From contig OX235262.1 in assembly GCA_944472135.2 (NCBI GenBank), positions 43,265,804-43,329,803 on the forward strand: a stretch of DNA of 64,000 nucleotides, written 5' to 3'. This document shows positions 32,796-44,021 of the stretch, piece after piece (the first letter of the stretch is position 1; the number at the start of each line of letters is the position of its first letter). Source of the DNA: Trichobilharzia regenti (lineage: Eukaryota; Platyhelminthes; Trematoda; Strigeidida; Schistosomatidae). Under the pieces are notes generated by a model. It was not told the DNA's origin and made no database searches. It saw only the letters and a program-made list of their open reading frames with translations. Both the position numbers and the translations under genes were made by a program.

Positions 32796-34160
32796 ATGAT
32801 CAGCAATCATCATCGAACAAAGTTTGAGAAAGCAGTCACACCTCCACCTAAATCTCATCGACCTCGAAATCGCCTTCATCAGGTAGCCTTACCGAGAAGT
32901 AATTTGGAAACTACTTCAACCCTAGGCCATTCAATGTCCGAATCTCTATCAACATCATTCAACAAACAAACAAAAAACATGTCAGGTGATCCATAACGGA
33001 AAACTCAGAGAAGCCTGGCTTTGAGGTGAACACAGGAGTAAGACAAGTCTGTCTGCCTATCATCAACTATGATATTCCAAATTATCATCGACTGTCTGGA
33101 TTACGCCTCAAACAGTGCATTGGGAGTGAGAAGACAGGAATACGTTGAACTGACAGATAGGAAGGCTCTAGAAGATCCAGATTTCTCACGTGCATGGTAT
33201 ATGTTTCGTGTCACACATGCACACACACAAACTCGAAGTTTTACAGGCGAAAACCAACAAACCGACAGAGGAGTCTGGCATTGAAGACGGAGGTGATGAA
33301 GATAACTGCGCACCACCAACAACAGTAACAGCAATAACAATGACAAACAGCACCAATCACCACCGACGAGAGGGATTAGACAGAGGTCACTTCCTTCACT
33401 TATCTCCTCAGGAAGCACGGTTTCAACCACAGGCGACAGCACGGATGAAGATGTCAAAGCCAGCCAGCCAAAATCGGAAAGGCAATGTACGCTTTCATCA
33501 ACCTGAAATCAGTTTAGAAATCTTCTATCCTGCACTGCACCTCAACCAGCATAAACATCAACATTTGGATTCTATCCAACTCAAATGTGAAGTCAGTCAG
33601 TCAGTCAGCTCTTCTATATGGTTCAGAAACTTGCACTGCTCATGTGTCGCGGCAGGCATTTCTAACAAGCTACTGCAGACTTATATCAACAGCTGCCACC
33701 TTCGCTGGCTGGTTCCATACTCAAGATCACATTCCAGGTGGAAAGATTTAACAACAAGAAACTCTGTCTGGCAACAAACTGACTAAGAGCTGATTCATGG
33801 ATAATCCCCATCCAGGCATTAATGAAACCAAAACACGTAGATCAGCGAAGAGTCTGTTGGAATTCGCCGAAAAGAGACTCTTCGTTGATGTACGTGTTTT
33901 GTTTTCATTAAGAGCCCAACGAATATTTAGAGGGAAGTGGAGACGGAATGGCCACACGTTGTGCAGACCTTTAAGTGAAATCGCGCACCAAGCCTTCTAG
34001 TAGAACCCTTATAAGATGCAACCGTTGGGGTGTGTTAAATTGTGATATAAGTGAGATCAAGTTCAGAGGATATGAGAACTAACGAGAGATTGTGCAGCCA
34101 GCTACAGGGGACTGCAGAGAACAGGATGAAACTGAGACGTGCTACTACAATTCTTTATTT
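32796..34160 (+). pseudogene. RTE LINE, 3' piece, plus strand
   Basis: It continues the RTE RT from the point where the inverted piece stops: a QSSSNKV/IIIEQSLE-equivalent at 32805, VIWKLL near 32900, QVIHNGKLREAWL near 32985, a decayed GVRQGCLLSP at 33035, and LEDLDF-equivalent DPDFSRAWYMF near 33170. After frame changes come the C-terminal RKWRRNGHTLCRPLSEIAHQA (33940-33997) and a decayed end near 34130. It is heavily mutated, with a foldback insertion at 33793-33915. Confidence 0.7.
33793..33915. mobile_element. Foldback insertion (repeat F, hairpin form)
   Basis: The plus strand carries ATTAATGAAACCAAAACACG, TAGATCAGCGAAGAGTCT, a short loop, then AGACTCTTCGTTGATGTACG and TGTTTTGTTTTCATTAA. 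The arms (about 33818-33857 and 33875-33912) fold into a long hairpin. It sits inside the RTE copy between its ELWEQT- and RRKWRWIGH-equivalents. The left half matches the head of the repeat-F copies at 61545 and 62060. Confidence 0.7.
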
Positions 34161-34734
34161 TATAAGAAACCCAGTGAAATAGTGAATAATAATTAATATT
34201 GATAATTTCCATCTCTACATTTCATATTTGTTTATTTTATCACCATACGACTAACTCGTTATTCTAAGCACAATAGTCTCACCATCGGATTACTAGTGAC
34301 TTTTGTAATGATTAGAAATATTGCAACAATAATAAGTTGAAGAAGAGGATATCTTGAAAACAATATCTTTCCTCTAGACAAACTTATAACCGAAAGGTTA
34401 AACTTGACTGTTGAAGATTGACATTGGTGAGGAAATCATGTTACCATGTGAATCTTTACTTTTCTGATATGCTGTTCTATCTATTTTACTCTGGCGTTTG
34501 TTTATTCACTCATTTTTTCTCTGGCATTAACAATAACGACTATTCTTATGATCCTTCGTAGTCGTTTGAAAATGAGTCACAGCTATGAGTCATATGATCA
34601 TGGCAAAGAAAAACACGCCTTAACATTCTACACATTATACGTATATATTATACACAATAGATGAGTCATTCCATATGATGACCCTTAACATTATAGAATT
34701 AATCAATAATCAGGATTAAATTAATTTTTGTTTT
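34161..34734. other. Spacer, no gene seen
   Basis: AT-rich. A small interrupted dyad near 34345-34380 (AGGATATCTTGAAAAC...ATATCTTTCCTC) is the only structure noted. Confidence 0.4.
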
Positions 34735-34915
34735 TGATTATAGGTTGAAACCACACATTATTTTTGGTACAAGTATGGAATTTTCAGCATGTGATATCGG
34801 TAGCCCAAATTTTGCAGGCCGACCATATATATCAGGTGTGCGTCGGCGCGGGCTTGAACCCTGGACCATGTGCATGGTCGGTGAGAGTCCTAACCGCTGT
34901 GCCACAGACGTACTG
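34735..34915 (-). mobile_element. tRNA-headed SINE C, copy 1
   Basis: Minus strand: TGTGGCACAGCGGTTAGGAC (A-box), CATGCACATGGTCCAGGGTT then CAAGCC (B-box region), followed by a fixed body CCGATATCACATGCTGAAAA, TTCCATACTTGTACC and an A-rich end. It matches the copies at 43570 and 44251. Read as a tRNA it lacks a plausible acceptor stem, so it is a SINE and not a tRNA gene. Confidence 0.7.
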
Positions 34916-35098
34916 TTTAATTTTGAGATCTTTTTAAACTTCATTCTGTCCTCCCACAGGGCATAAGTTTATCCAAACCAATTTGTCACCTTGATTAGCC
35001 CAATAGGGTTATCGACCATTGCACATCTATTAATATGATTGTAATAGTATCTATGGTCAGGATATTTATATTCATTTCAAAGTGTTTAGAATCAGTTT

Positions 35099-35110
35099 GG
35101 TTTTTTCAGA
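35099..35110 (+). promoter_or_regulatory. Candidate splice acceptor before the secreted-peptide exon
   Basis: GGTTTTTTCAG is a good pyrimidine tract plus AG, about 68 bases before the ATG. It could serve as a cis or a spliced-leader trans acceptor, both used in schistosomes. Confidence 0.45.
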
Positions 35111-35178
35111 GCCTAGATAATTAGTTGAACTATACACACATTCACACGATAATTACCCGGGTAATTCATCTGGCAAAT

Positions 35179-35358
35179 ATGAAATATTTACTGTGGGCTT
35201 TATGCCTATCAGTAGGTGCAGTGTATACGGATGCACAGTTTTCCAACTGGATGGACATCTTTTTAACTGATCTACCTAAAAAATTGTTAAAGCTCGCAAG
35301 TTGTCTGCATGACATTCATTCATGGCTGCCATTCAATATTATTAAGGAGTGCTTCTAG
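35179..35358 (+). CDS. Candidate small secreted peptide (59 aa)
   Basis: Unrecognised. The ATG at 35179-35181 opens MKYLLWALCLSVGAVYTDA, a textbook signal peptide: a basic residue, a hydrophobic core and small residues before a likely cut after Ala-19. The mature part is about 40 residues, starting QFSNWMDIFLTDLPKKLLK, with an amphipathic helix and two cysteines (SCLHD and KECF), able to form one disulfide. A splice acceptor lies 68 bases upstream. I see no clear AATAAA nearby, so it may be one exon of a longer gene. Parasitic flukes secrete many such small peptides, but no family is claimed. A chance frame is possible; the signal peptide makes it better than most short frames here. Confidence 0.45.
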   Translation: MKYLLWALCLSVGAVYTDAQFSNWMDIFLTDLPKKLLKLASCLHDIHSWLPFNIIKECF

Positions 35359-35884
35359 TCACTGACTTAGGGGTTATTGAATCCCACTTGATGATTACTT
35401 CTACTTACAATTTAAGGATATCCTAAATTTATTATTGGATTAATTTGAAAGGATTAGATGGTGAAGTTAAACATCCAACACCTAACGGCCCGGAGCACAG
35501 CACTAACCTTGTAAGATGTCAGCCAGACCAAGGCAGAGAGACCAGGTAAATAACACTAGATTCATAACGAAAATATAACTGTTAACTGAAGTATAATGAC
35601 AAATAAGCAGCATATCTGGTTAGTTTAAGATCAGTTTGGGTAGAAATCAGAGTTAGATTTAGCCTAGTGACAGGTGAACCTAATTAGTGAAGTATTACAC
35701 TGGACAGGGAGCGTTAAAGGTGCAGTTAAGTTCACGCTAAAGAAAGAATAAGGTTAGAATCCCAAATTCGATTAGTAACGCAGTTGGTCCGTTCGAGGTC
35801 ATTGACAGCTCCCAGCCTCTTGGCTGCCTAAAGTTGAACTTTGCTGATTTTGATGTTAGAAATTTTATTACTTAAAGTCTGTGT
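35359..35884. other. Spacer, no gene seen
   Basis: Follows the candidate peptide exon. No coding signal. There is a phrase GGTCCGTTCGAGGTC near 35789 resembling a B-box but no A-box partner. Confidence 0.35.
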
Positions 35885-36110
35885 TATAAAACAGTCTGTG
35901 TTATTACTATTATTCCCGTGGGTTTTGAAAAGGATGTTTCAGACGTGCATTGCCATTTCGCTTATTTCTCTGCATTGTTCTATCGTTAGCTTCACTAATC
36001 CCTACAAGTTTTAATTTCCTTCTTACATGATCTCTTCCATGACACTCAGTGACCCACGGCCAACTCGATGTTTCCAATTGGGGTTCTACTCGACTGCATC
36101 TAATCTTAAT
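35885..36110 (-). pseudogene. RTE LINE 3' end fragment
   Basis: Aligns in order with the 3' end of the RTE element at 50420-50640: ATTATTATTC tail, GTGGGTTTTGAAAAGGATG where the intact copy has its CCTATGTTCC end, then decayed coding (GNARLKHPF, DHVRRKLKLVG). Only the last 220 bases remain. Confidence 0.6.
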
Positions 36111-36439
36111 TAAAATTAAGCATACCATTCATCGATGCAAACATCAAAGCATTCGGAATAACCATTTGACCATAAAAATGTTCATGTTGAATGCCCAACA
36201 TATTTGAAATTACCCTTTAACCCCAAAATGTTAGAAGGCTTAATGAAAACAATAATTAATATGAAATATATATCATACACGATGACGTTAATTCAGGGTG
36301 TTTGCTAAGCTAATCAGAGATCCTGCACAAACAACAGTATGTCAAAATAACCTGACAGTTTGACAGCATCGCTTCAGTTATTTTCATCATTCGATGTCAA
36401 TGGTAATGTCCAGTATATATTACTGAATTATGAATAAGT

Positions 36440-36545
36440 GTGACTGCGTCGGTGGAACAGCGGTTAGGACACTCGCCAACCATGCACATGGTCCGGGGTT
36501 CGATCTCCGGCCACAGACGCACTCCTTTACCTCGCTAAGAGAACA
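36440..36545 (+). mobile_element. tRNA-headed SINE, head fragment
   Basis: TCGGTGGAACAGCGGTTAGG (A-box), CATGCACATGGTCCGGGGTT then CGATCTCC (B-box), then GACGCACTCCTTTACCTCGC. It has the same head and post-head as SINE D at 20265, without the RTE-like tail. Confidence 0.65.
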
Positions 36546-37734
36546 ATTGTGAAGTGATTATTTTGCTTCACACTTAAATAAAGTCCCATGAATTCATTGT
36601 TTGGTTTTTGTTTGGTTTTCACAGCATTTTATCAAATACAGATAATCAGCAATTATATAAATTATTCACGTAAATTTTTTTTTTCTGTAATGTGAATTTA
36701 CATGCATTAACTGGACGAGGTTTCATGGAATTTTAAAATAGTGATTTTGCCCCACTGAGGAAGTAAAATTTTCAATATGTATTGATCAAAAAGAAAAGTG
36801 GTTTATATGGCATACCCTATCAACGACATTTATTATGGCGTCGCTGTGTTCTTCTAATGACATAAGTTATATAGGATTTGGGTATATTTGACACTGAATT
36901 ACCGATCGGTAAGATATGCATGAGGTATTTATTTAGAGGTCTTCAGAGTTCTTGTTATACTATGACAGAGGGTATTTCTTCATCGTCATTTTCATAGGCT
37001 TTTGGTTTCAAACTTAATGATATGAAGTTAGATTATCATGCGTTTATGCTACTAGATGCGTCCTTCGTATCGGGAATTCTTCGTTATTAATTGTGTCTAA
37101 GTAAGGCTCACTCAAACTTCATGTATTTAGACTATGCTATATCATCATCCAGATAGAATGCACACATATCATTAATAATTAATAGGTGTATACACAATAA
37201 TCAACTATTAGTTTGTAGGGATTTGACAATTATATTATGTCACTCACTTTAGTCATATAATCCCAATTTAGCTTCCAATCGATTAACGATCTTTTTTATT
37301 ACGTAATCTGCCATCTAAAAATTTATCACTCTGATGACACATCTTTGGAAATATTCCTTTTTTTGATAATTTACTATATATATGCGACTGTACAGCTTCA
37401 GAATGATATCACCGGAAACAGTAACACTTCATGGAGCATCTTTTTGCTTATATGACTCAATGGGGATTTTAAAGTGTTTTGAAACACACTCTGGTCTATC
37501 TAGGGTAGAGAAGAAAAGAAGCGTATCAATAGCTTTATCTTCGAGTGTCTTATCAGTACTGGACAGTGGGTATTTCTGTATAAATGATGCAGAAGGATAC
37601 AGAGACTTCCTTGAGTAACGCAAAATAATGACGACCTAGGATAAGCCAGTTAATATTAAACGAAATCATCGGATATTCAGCAACTTAAACACAACCTGTG
37701 AGTAACAAATCGATACATACACCTCCTCACTCGC
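36546..37734. other. Spacer, no supported gene
   Basis: AT-rich. Overlapping open frames at 37382-37618 (plus) and 37429-37623 (minus) have unbiased composition but no domain I recognise. The minus one (SLYPSASFIQKYPLSSTDK) could be an exon fragment, but no clear splice sites bound it. Confidence 0.35.
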
Positions 37735-38190
37735 CCAAACTAGGAAAAAACAGCTGTCCAGTACTCCCAGGTTTTCCAATGGTTCTTCAACCGATGTCAG
37801 CACATGATGAAATCCTCCAAACAGTCAAACAAAATCCCTACATAACCAATACTGTTAAAGAGATCTGACACTCACTAGCGACCGGCCCCATTCAGGCAGT
37901 GACCTCGACTTTTGTGGGAGGTCATGACCAGTAGGCTGCAGCAGGTCGGGGGTGAGCATAGTCACTCATCGACAAAGACATTACTAAGTACTCGCGGAAT
38001 GTCATGAATTGGTAGAAGTTAGAATTCATGTACTGGTTATTGGATCGGGTCCAAGTGGCTTGATGTTCTAGGAGCTCGCTAGCCTTTTAACCAGAAGGTC
38101 CTAGACTCGAACAGTGGTGGTGGGTGTGTATCGCTGAAGAATCCCATACTAGGATGAAACAGCTGTCCAGTATATATTATAGTGAATTGA
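37735..38190 (+). repeat. SB repeat, tail plus a following full copy
   Basis: A tail (CCCAAACTAGG, CAGCTGTCCAGTACTCCCAG, GATGTCAGCACATGATGAAA) ends near 37860. A head follows (GCGACCGGCCCCATTCAGGC, ATTGGATCGGGTCCAAGTGG, GAAGGTCCTAGACTCGAAC), then a second core (CTGAAGAATCCCATACTAGG, ATGAAACAGCTGTCCAGTAT) at 38132-38172. The tail-head-tail order suggests a tandem dimer of a roughly 410-bp unit. Confidence 0.7.
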
Positions 38191-39934
38191 TGAATAAAGT
38201 AACAATAAAATTAAATGTAGCAACTATTTTGTTAACTGGATAGTTCATACAATCATTCACCAAGAGGCGAGCATCTAATGGGAAACTGAATCTTCCTCGG
38301 TTTTAGTAGTTTAGTGGTTTTCAGACTGACTAAACATTCTCAGATGTTTGTATCTTTTATTTCCACTGTACTCATCATAAATCCGAATCAACTCAAATTA
38401 TTACTGAGTTTCGTGATCTATTGAGGTCCCTGAAGGATGACTTCATAGAATACCAATTAAGATAGTTGTGATCCTGAGTCATTAATGAGCACACTGACGT
38501 GTTTTGAAAGAGGATGAAACATATACCAATAATATCGGATTTTCGTCTAGTCATTTCACACCTTGATGACGTCTAACTGTGATGTTACAAATGGAATGAA
38601 TATTTATATTCATAAATCGAAAACAACGAAACCTCATATCGCTTAATGTCCATTTTATAATACCCTTGTTTAAAACAATTAGTCCCTTTTATAAATTTTG
38701 ATAGCGTTATTAGATAGTCAGATAGTCTCTGTCTTCTAATAACGCTATCAAAATACCCTTGTTTATTAATTTCAAACTTATAAATCAACTTTCTAAATTA
38801 TTATCTATTCATATTGTGACATTAAATGGAACACTAAACAGAAGCTTCACTCTTTTTTTTGCTAGGCTCATTGGTGGTGAACTACACCAGACTGACTGAT
38901 TCGATCTAAATGTAAGACTTAGCCCATAAGTGCAGCAGCATCATGAGGATATAATGGATCTAGGATATTACAAAGAGTAAATTCAACTGAATCATTTAGA
39001 ACTCTTTCACGGAGTTATCAGACATTGGTTATTAGCATCCGGAGGACTCCTGAAAGATAACCTTCACTTCTCTTTGTGATCAACCTTAACTTTTTTTGCA
39101 ATCTAGTTCTTAAACAGATGGTATTGCACGACAAGGAAGACTGTTGTTTGGTAAGCGTAACATGTTTTCGAGCCATTTCAATAGACACAACTTCAAGAGG
39201 AGATGTGCCGACTTCCCCTCCTTACTTAACACAGTCTACACCTAACTAAAATATTACTCACCACTTATCTAAAGCATGACAAATCATATTTGGAATTAAA
39301 TCGAATTTACACAAACTATTTCAATTCACTGCCCGCGGTTGTATTTCCCTAATAAGAATTGAATTTCATTTTTATAAATTGGCTATATTATTATTTCGTT
39401 TTATAGCCGAATTTAGATACATTCATCTAATAAAGATGTAGTTAGTTCAAAGGTCAATTTATTCACACACAATTTATTAGACATGAATGAATATATCTTA
39501 GTTTTAACAATTCATGTCAGTCTGTCTTGTCTGTGCACAATTGCATCTGCCCGTTATCTATTTTCTTTGTCTCCTTTCTCTGCCTGTTTATTGATCTGTC
39601 TAACTATACATCATGTTCATTCATGCCATCCTGGTCGATAACTCCATACTAGATAAGACAATATAATGTTTTTTTTTAATCAAAAGCTGACGAAATAATA
39701 ACGTCAATTCTGTTTCAGTGAGACAGACAATCAGATTAGTTGCGATTTTAGTGTATGTCTATTTTTCTGACAAGTTTGAATTAATTCAGACATACTTCAA
39801 GGCCATTAGGATGCAGTCAATACTATTCAAGTTCTTATTCACCCATTGAACAGATCGAAAAAGATGACTAGACCACATTGTCGTTTAGCTATTCACTATT
39901 TTACAATATTAGTTTGTAGATTTGTTTGATTGGT
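38191..39934. other. Spacer, no gene seen
   Basis: 1.7 kb of AT-rich DNA without coding signal or recognised element, apart from the short inverted repeat at 38693. Confidence 0.4.
38693..38753. repeat. Short inverted repeat
   Basis: TTTTGATAGCGTTATTAGA and its complement TCTAATAACGCTATCAAAA are separated by about 20 bases. No element assigned. Confidence 0.7.
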
Positions 39935-40225
39935 TGGAAGACATCGTCATGAGCTGACATCGGTTAAAGAATCATTGGAAAACTTGGGAGTACTAGACAG
40001 CTGTTTCGCCCTAGCTTGAGACTCTTCACAGTGCGTATCCACCGCCACTGTTCTAACCCAGGACCTTCTGATTACAAGGCGAGCTGCCTCGTTGACCATG
40101 AAGCCACTGGGACCCGATCCAATGGCCAGCCCATGAATTCCAACTTCTGCTGATCCATGGCATAGCTTGACCACCAAGCAATGTCTTCTTCGATGAGTAA
40201 CTGTCCCCACCTTCGGTACGCCTAT
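39935..40225 (-). repeat. SB repeat copy, minus strand
   Basis: Read on the minus strand: the head with GGGTCCCAGTGGCTTCATGG (A-box region) and GAAGGTCCTGGGTTAGAAC (B-box region), then GAAGAGTCTCAAGCTAGGGC, GAAACAGCTGTCTAGTACTC and the GATGTCAGCTCATGACGATG end. Open frames across it are accidental. Confidence 0.75.
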
Positions 40226-40499
40226 ATGGGGAGATAATGTACACCTTATTTGAAAATCGTCATTTGCACAGATATTCCGTGTTGTGATACTTTTGTCCTT
40301 TGTATTGTATTTCTTTATCTTCTTTTCCTTTCTCCCATGTTTTACCGCAACGCTGAATCGTGTCCTCTCCATGACGTCAAATCTATCTCTTCGCTATTCG
40401 ATAGTCTTACGCCGACTGACGTCCATCTATTTTCTATTGATAAATCTTATCAGTAGTTTGGGGAGTCTTTGATTTCAGATGGGGTTAATCCGATGATTC
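40226..40499. other. Spacer, no gene seen
   Basis: Includes a pyrimidine-rich stretch (40310-40340). Nothing further recognised. Confidence 0.35.
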
Positions 40500-40800
40500 A
40501 TTGGAAGTTTTTGACTTCATTTGTTGATATCAGATGGTTGGAGATAATCGGCACGAAGCTTTGAACCTCGGTTTCGTGCTAATTGGCAGGTGTCAGCAAT
40601 GCATATCTGCAACCTTGGAGGAATTCATCTCCTTTCAGAGACACCAGTTCATGCCGGTTGCCTCCAGTCATTTAACATCATTAATTCAAAGTACACCGTG
40701 ATAGCCACTTACTTAGTATGGAAGCCACATTGCGATCTTGACTGAGAGAATGCAGTCTGCACCACACAAAGGACTAGACGCATGACACCGCTTACCGAGT
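40500..40800. repeat. Repeat family E, copy 2
   Basis: Shares TTGTTGATATCAGATGGTTG, the TTTCGTGCTAATTGGCAG-type middle, and the end GAGAATGCAGTCTGCACCAC, ACAAAGGACTAGACGCATGA with the copy at 18945. The left complementary end is not clear here. Confidence 0.5.
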
Positions 40801-41439
40801 GGTTTCCAAGACGAGAAATAAACATGAATCAAATTACCATTTTAATAAAGGTTTTCTCGCATTTCTCAGTGAATGAAAAACGAAACGTTACTGTTTTACT
40901 GACGTTTCACTATTTAATGTTAACAGGTTTATCATAGTATTATTAATTAGAAAATATCCGCATGTAAATAATAAAGACTTAAGAAGTGAGAAAATAAATT
41001 TAGGTCAAGTTAAAAGGACATATTGGAAGTCAAAATAACAATGAAGATCACTAAACCAAATAACAGAGGTAATAGTACATCTGCTATGCTTTAAAAACAA
41101 AGTTTACCAACTTGATATCCTTTATTATAATAAATATCAATGCCCAAATTTTTTCACACTGTTAATAGTGAACTTGGTTTGAGGAAATTACCATTTCTTT
41201 ATCCGGGTTGCACTATTAGAATGGATGATCAATAAGAGAAGCATGTCTCTGTCCTGCCTCCGTGCAATGCACGCAAAATCAACCTACAAAAAACAACAAC
41301 TGAATCTCCACTAACTGGTTGGCTAGCGAACTGACATCTGAAGAAGAATAAAAACAGTAGTCTGATGTCTGCCACTCCTCGTAGAAGATTCTTTGTTCCC
41401 CATATACAACTAATTTCAATATATGATTCATCTACAGCT
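40801..41439. other. Spacer, no gene seen
   Basis: AT-rich, no element recognised. The phrase AATGAAAAACGAAACGTTAC near 40874 is echoed near 57419 and may mark a decayed repeat. Confidence 0.35.
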
Positions 41440-42356
41440 CATTAGGTGAATTGTTGAGGAATCCATCAGATTCACTCTTCTGAAGTATATGTGGCTAAGG
41501 AGTTCAACAGCTGCCATCATGCCATCAAGTTCACGTCGGAATCAGAGATTAACTCGGAATTCCATTTTTTGGATGTTTTTCTAAAGAGGAGATCTGATGG
41601 TTCTCTTCAAAGATCGATCTACAGGAAATCAACATGGAATGGTTAGTACACAAATTTCCACAGCTGGGTCCATTTGAGAAGAAAGAGAAATCTGATCCAT
41701 TCCTTATCCTCAAGAATAAGGAGGATATGTTCCAGCTATACAATCGATGGGGAACTGGAGCGACTCAGACAAGTTCTCATAGAGAATGGATATCCTCCAT
41801 GATTTATCGAGAAAAACATGAAGTTAAGCGAAAAGCCTGAAAGAATCCAGACGGTGCTTAAGAAACTGCTATTTATGAGTGTTGAATTTAAAGGTGATAC
41901 CGCACCTGAGATCCTGAAGAATCGCTTGTGTAGATCACTGAGCTATGCATCAATTTCTACAGCCGACAACTGATCGATGGATGTTTGAGGGATAAACTGC
42001 CGCTTTGGGGCACTTCAATGTGCGTTAATATATTCACTTGTTCCTGTGGAGCTAGTTATATTGACCGCACAAAGCGCATACTTTCCAAACGCATCTCTGA
42101 ACATTATCCGGCATGGTTAGCAAAGGGACAATGTAAGACAATTACTAGCTCAATTCTCGAGCATTTGGTGAATTCAGGTCACGTAGCTCCACCAGAGTCG
42201 TCTTTCAACATCATCCGCAAGGTGGAGCCAAATGGTACAAAAAACGTCAGGTTTCGGCTTTTGTATATGACGGAGGCGCTGGCGATTCATCAATACAACC
42301 CTGAACTCTGTATACAGAAAAAGTTTGTCCAGTCTCTTATTCTACCTTGGTCTTAA
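41440..42356 (+). pseudogene. Penelope-like element 3, C-terminal half
   Basis: Starts in the RT end (EFNSCHHAIKFTSE, FHFLDVFLKRRSDGSLQRSI, YRKSTWNG at 41490-41640), passes through frameshifts and a linker (KKLLFMSVEFKGDTAPEI, 41860-41920), then a 120-residue open stretch (41985-42356) with the GIY-YIG nuclease: CSCGASYIDRTKRILSKRIS. It ends EALAIHQYNPELCIQKKF and LPWS, the usual family C-terminus. The usual Gly of YIG is Asp here (SYID), so even this intact stretch is probably inactive. Confidence 0.8.
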
Positions 42357-43569
42357 CCTCTTCATTAGTCGTTCCTGGTAAATTTTGTATTTTTTAATTT
42401 TACTTTCAGTTTGCTTTCATTGTGATAATCATTTGACTATTATCAATCTCATATGCTCCTTTTGGACAATGGTTAAATGGGACTCATCTACTTTTCTTTT
42501 CATTCAGTAACAATCTTAACCTTATCGAATTTCCAACGCTTTCTTCCTTTGTCCCCTTGAGTATTACGTAAGTTACAACTTTCATTTTTACTTTTGAAGA
42601 CATTTTTGAGTAATTATATCAACTATCTCACCCTCCTTATTATTCAGTAATGGACTACTATACACTTTAGGCAAATATAAATACGAATGTACATTAGAGC
42701 CTTTGAAGATAATTTCGTCGGTTAAAATTTTTACAGAGATCAATTATCCTCTGGATTTACAGTGCATCAATTCTGGTATCAAAAGAAAACTTACCAAGGA
42801 AGGTTTACTGTGATAACGATTTGTTTTTGGATACTTAAAGAAGGTTTAGACTTTGTAATCCCTACGGCTTCCACAAACCTTAAGATATTCTCTAAACCCG
42901 TCTTGTATTCATAGGTTTGTCGACAAACATCAGCCTTATGTCCTGGTTCTCAATAAATGATCTTGTTTGTCTAATTTATATTCGGAGGATTCAGTCTACT
43001 AATGTAGGATATCTTGGTATGTAATACCTTTGTAGCTGGGAGTCAGACGATGGGTTGGAGTAACAAGATTGATCCTTTTACTGCGAAACATATCAAAAAC
43101 AGAGAGGAAAAAAGTTTGGTGTTTTTAAGTGTTTTAAACTTATCTATAAATCGTTTAAGTTGCATCTCAAAGTTTACAGAAACCCCGGAGATCAAGAAGT
43201 TTAAACCTCCATTTATGTGTTCAAAAATTAATTTTTGTCGTCACATTAAACACTACCTTGGTAAACATTGTTTTGACACAAGGATAGATGTACTATTATC
43301 TCCGTTCTCTGGTTCATTGATCTCTATTGTTATTTTGGCCATTTCAATATTTGACCTAGTTCAATTCTGCCATCTCTTTATAATTATCACGTGATTCTTT
43401 ATGATGAAAAGTACTTTTATGATCGGATTGTTTAAAATATGTATTGATTAAGTACATGTCTTCATATTGTTTTGTCTAAATACCAACATTTTTAGTTGGA
43501 AACGATTTAATTGGTATTAGTGTGAAAATGAAACTTAAATTTGATGAGGAGTCACAAATTTAATGCTGA
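42357..43569. other. Spacer after Penelope-like element 3, no supported gene
   Basis: A 126-codon open frame at 43014-43394 ends in a hydrophobic, membrane-like stretch (SLISIVILAISIFDLVQF). It has no ATG-context support or recognised family, so I leave it uncalled. Confidence 0.35.
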
Positions 43570-43757
43570 TAATTAGTGCCACAGTGGTTAGGACCCTCAC
43601 CGACCATGCACATGGTCTGGGGTTCGATCCCCTGCAGACGAACACCTGATATCTATGGTCGGCCTGCGAAATTTAGGCTACCGATATCCATGCTGAAAAT
43701 TCCATACTTGTACCAAAAATACAGTGTGGAATCAAGCTGTAATCAAAATAAAAAATA
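43570..43757 (+). mobile_element. tRNA-headed SINE C, copy 2
   Basis: TGCCACAGTGGTTAGGACCC (A-box), CATGCACATGGTCTGGGGTT then CGATCCCC (B-box), body GGTCGGCCTGCGAAATTTAG, GATATCCATGCTGAAAATTC, and the A-rich end AATCAAAATAAAAAA. Confidence 0.75.
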
Positions 43758-43921
43758 GTGATGATAGATTGGCAGAGATGATTGTACAACTGACTGACTC
43801 GCATCATTGTCTCTAATTAATCATTCCACTTAAGTATACCGTTTGGGGTTTTCAAGGCATTTTTGATGAATTTCGATGTAGATTACAAGAACGTGTTTTT
43901 GTATCGATTCTATTTGTTTCA

Positions 43922-44020
43922 GATGAGACCACGGATTGATATCAGTTGGAGAAGCATTGAAAATCAGGAAGTACTGGACAGCGATTTCATCCCACCTAGT
44001 TTGGGAGTTATCAAGCAGTG
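43922..44020 (-). repeat. SB repeat tail fragment, minus strand
   Basis: Minus strand: CCCAAACTAGGTGGGATGAA, CGCTGTCCAGTACTTCC, then the GATATCAATC end. It lies head to head with the plus-strand SB copy that follows. Confidence 0.6.
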
Positions 44021-44021
44021 A

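Noticed and set aside
36446..36520. Possible tRNA gene
   Set aside because: A-box and B-box are good, but no acceptor stem or plausible anticodon arm forms, and the same head occurs in several dispersed copies with fixed tails, so it is a SINE. The same applies at 29262, 34735, 43577, 44256 and 58843.
37382..37623. Overlapping 78- and 64-codon frames on opposite strands
   Set aside because: Neither has a domain or clear splice boundaries, and mutual overlap means at least one is spurious. A search against fluke proteins would be needed before calling an exon.
39947..40372. 141-codon minus-strand open frame
   Set aside because: It runs through an SB repeat copy and unrelated flank with no conserved residues, so it is a chance frame in non-coding repeat.
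43014..43394. 126-codon frame with a hydrophobic C-terminal stretch
   Set aside because: No family, signal peptide or splice context. The hydrophobic end reflects T-rich DNA. It is kept only as a note in the spacer entry.
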